In this document: piece after piece, positions 31,010 to 32,252 of the stretch
Numbering within the stretch: the first letter of the stretch is position 1
Layout: each line of letters opens with the position of its first letter
NCBI RefSeq assembly: GCF_003051005.1
Contig: NZ_QAOW01000016.1
Span: 1-32,252 of the forward strand
Direction: 5' to 3'
Source of the DNA: Rhodococcus sp. OK519
GTDB taxonomy: Bacteria; Actinomycetota; Actinomycetes; Mycobacteriales; Mycobacteriaceae
Length of the DNA stretch: 32,252 nt
Program-made: the position numbers and the translations under genes
Notes under the pieces: model-generated
What the model was told of the DNA's origin: nothing
Seen by the model: the letters and a program-made list of their open reading frames with translations, nothing else
The model's database searches: none

Positions 31010-31536
31010 CGTAAGGCGGTTGGCACTCGCCGGTGGGGGAGCCAGTGGGTCCCGCAGGCAGGTCAGGTTCCCCGGCTGGAGGGCCTCGGCGATTTCGGTC
31101 TGGGGCATGCCGCCCTCGCGCATTGCGGGCCTGCCTGATCCGGCTGTCGGTCATCTTCCGGGGGCGGCCGCCGACCTTGCCCCGGGCGCGGGCTGCGGCG
31201 AGCCCGGCGGAGGTCCGTTCCCGGATGAGGTCCCGTTCGAAGCTGGCGAGGGCGCCGAAGATACTGAAGATGATTTTGCTGCCGGCGGTGGCGGTGGTGT
31301 CGCGTTCCTCGAGGTCGGTGATCGTCTGCAGCAGGTGCGGCAGGTTCCGACCGAGTCTGTCGAGCCGCCACACGACGAGGGTGTCACCGTCGCGCAGATG
31401 CGAGAACAGGCCGCCGAGTTCGGGCCGGGACGTCGTCGCGCCGCTCGGGGTGTCGGTCCAGATCCGTGAACAGCCCGCAGCGCGCAGTGCGTCGCTCTGC
31501 AGATTGAGAGTCCGAGACCCTCGCGTAGCCCAAAAG
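31010..31536 (-). pseudogene. Serine recombinase (Tn3-type resolvase) remnant
   Basis: The N-terminal LLGYARVS with the nucleophile Ser is still readable at about 31536-31513, then a frameshift leads to DALRAAGCSRIWTDTPSGA, RPELGGLFSHLRDGDTLVVW and RLDRLGRNLPHLLQTITDLE. About a dozen residues (the usual 'GVGFRSLTE' turn) are deleted before FSIFGALASFERDLIRERTS, AGLAAARARGKVGGRP and RKMTDSRIRQA. A second frameshift leads to MREGGMPQTEIAEALQ, part of the C-terminal HTH, after which the sequence is unrelated. The start codon, part of the core and the end are gone, so it is inactive. Confidence 0.88.
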
Positions 31537-31597
31537 TTCGCTGACGGGGCGCTGGCGGGGCAAGGATGTTCCATAACCTACCGACAGACGACTTTTC

Positions 31598-31753
31598 GAC
31601 GCCGAGGGTGCGCCAGTGGCGGGTCAGGACGAAGGTCAGCTCGTCGTGGGATAGGGGTCGGTAGTGGTGGGCGAACCCGACACGGCTGTAGAGCTGGGCG
31701 TGGCGGGAGAAGCGCTTTTCGATGCCGGGCATGCCGATGAGGATCAGCCCGTG
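31598..31753 (-). pseudogene. AAA-ATPase (TniB/ExeA-like transposition protein) fragment
   Basis: About 52 residues read HGLILIGMPGIEKRFSRHAQ, then LYSRVGFAHHYRPLSHDELT and FVLTRHWRTLGV. This matches the part of TniB-like AAA ATPases after Walker B ('LVLIGMPGLEKRL.RY.QLYSRVGFAH.YRPL..DE..FVL..HW..LG'), as far as I recall the family. Both ends are cut: one borders the MerR gene stop, the other the resolvase remnant. With the resolvase it indicates that a composite transposon passed here. Confidence 0.65.
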
Positions 31754-31770
31754 TGTACATCGGCCATGCC

Positions 31771-32160
31771 TTAGTCGGTGGTGTCCCCAGGGGGCTCAGC
31801 CTGGCTCGAGTGTTGTTGCGCCTGGCGGAGTTCGGTGTTGATGCGCTCAGCTTCGCTGAGTTGGTCTTCGAGGATGATGATGCGGCAGGCGGACTCGATC
31901 GGGGTGCCCTGGTCGATGAGTTCGCGGGCGCGGGCGGCGATGCGGAGCTGGTAGCGGGAGTAGCGGCGGTGACCGCCCTCGGATCGCAGCGGAGTGATCA
32001 GTTTCGCGGTGTCGAGGCTACGGAGGAAGGCTTGGGTGACACCGAGGAGTTCGGCGGCCCGGCCCATGCTGTAGGCCGGGAAGTCCTCGTCGTCGAACTT
32101 GTCTCCCGGGCTGCTGCTATCTGAGTTCGGTGGAATGTGCGTGTCGCCTTTCGTATGCAC
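31771..32160 (-). CDS. MerR-family transcriptional regulator
   Basis: About 129 residues. The winged-helix core is clear: AYSMGRAAELLGVTQAFLRS, then LDTAKLITPLRSEGGHRRYS, RYQLRIAARARELIDQG, IESACRIIILEDQL, and a short coiled C-terminus. It is the mycobacterial/rhodococcal MerR type with an acidic start (DKFDDEDFPAY) and no metal-binding Cys. The start is unsure: GTG 32160 avoids running through the upstream hairpin, the frame is open to 32199, and no good ribosome site precedes either. It is intact, right next to the transposon scar. Target unknown. Confidence 0.85.
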   Translation of the reverse strand: MHTKGDTHIPPNSDSSSPGDKFDDEDFPAYSMGRAAELLGVTQAFLRSLDTAKLITPLRSEGGHRRYSRYQLRIAARARELIDQGTPIESACRIIILEDQLSEAERINTELRQAQQHSSQAEPPGDTTD

Positions 32161-32166
32161 GGACGT

Positions 32167-32197
32167 GGGCCCCGGCGCCTGTACGGCGCCGGGGCCC
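32167..32197. terminator. GC-rich terminator-like hairpin
   Basis: The arms GGGCCCCGGCGCC (32167-32179) and GGCGCCGGGGCCC (32185-32197) form a perfect 13-bp stem with a 5-base loop. It lies nine bases after the stop of the reverse-strand gene at the window edge and just before the MerR start. There is no U-tract. Confidence 0.7.
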
Positions 32198-32205
32198 AAG
32201 GGGAT

Positions 32206-32252
32206 TCACTTGAACAGACCGGCCATCAGGCCGGGATACTTACCTGTGCCCC
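32206..32252 (-). CDS. 3' end of a gene cut by the window edge
   Basis: The last 14 codons read GTGKYPGLMAGLFK and then TGA (32206-32208), just before a strong hairpin on the reverse strand. That position and a sensible protein end are the only support. Too short to assign a family. Confidence 0.45.
   Translation of the reverse strand, partial: GTGKYPGLMAGLFK

Overview
The window is high-GC actinobacterial DNA. Frequent GTG starts, a furA-katA pair, a MerR regulator of the type seen in mycobacteria and rhodococci, and IclR/TetR/SDR clusters all point to the Mycobacteriales. Rhodococcus or a close relative is my best guess, but this is inference from gene style and not from a marker gene. The left two thirds is accessory DNA, full of broken mobile elements and broken genes. 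The right third (about 23-30.7 kb) looks like ordinary chromosome until it meets a resolvase scar.

Layout. 1-2005: the tail of a TetR regulator, then two decayed IS256-family transposases facing opposite ways. 2144-3808: a LysR regulator divergent from a short-chain dehydrogenase, with a LysR-type dyad between them. 4189-4608: scraps of an antibiotic-biosynthesis-monooxygenase (ABM) gene and of a Tn3 transposase. 4729-13871: a redox and regulatory island holding aldehyde dehydrogenase, an SDR remnant, a two-TM protein overlapping an LtrA-family membrane protein, a 919-residue LAL-type LuxR regulator, an alpha/beta hydrolase of the chloroperoxidase/esterase type, an intact ABM gene and a heavily frameshifted SDR. 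13950-17780: small accessory genes and remnants: a membrane-anchored protein cut by an in-frame amber codon, a three-TM protein, a 47-residue ORF, a secG-like fragment, a MazG-like pyrophosphohydrolase and the C-terminal half of a SAVED (CBASS-type) protein. 17928-22992: an NmrA-like protein, a two-HTH regulator and a secreted three-module pentapeptide-repeat protein. 23157-28519: a membrane-anchored alpha/beta hydrolase, IclR and SDR divergent from TetR and an SRPBCC protein, and a conserved unknown. 28675-30692: furA-katA. 30760-31753: a 20-residue membrane peptide, the stump of a membrane protein, and resolvase and AAA-ATPase remnants. 31771-32252: a MerR regulator and the end of one more gene.

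The most interesting signal is a duplicated leader of about 120 bp (4729-4851 and 11765-11886). From 4746/11781 to the start codon the copies show 4 mismatches and no gaps over 106 bp. One copy sits directly upstream of the aldehyde dehydrogenase and the other upstream of the alpha/beta hydrolase, although those genes are unrelated. Each copy carries a perfect palindrome GTCAGCTGAC and, just before the ATG, two nested stems whose outer arm pairs with the Shine-Dalgarno sequence. The only change within the stems turns a U.G pair into a C-G pair, so the fold is kept. I read this as a portable promoter plus translational switch that puts two detoxification or tailoring operons under common control. 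The LAL regulator between them is a candidate controller, but nothing in the sequence proves that link.
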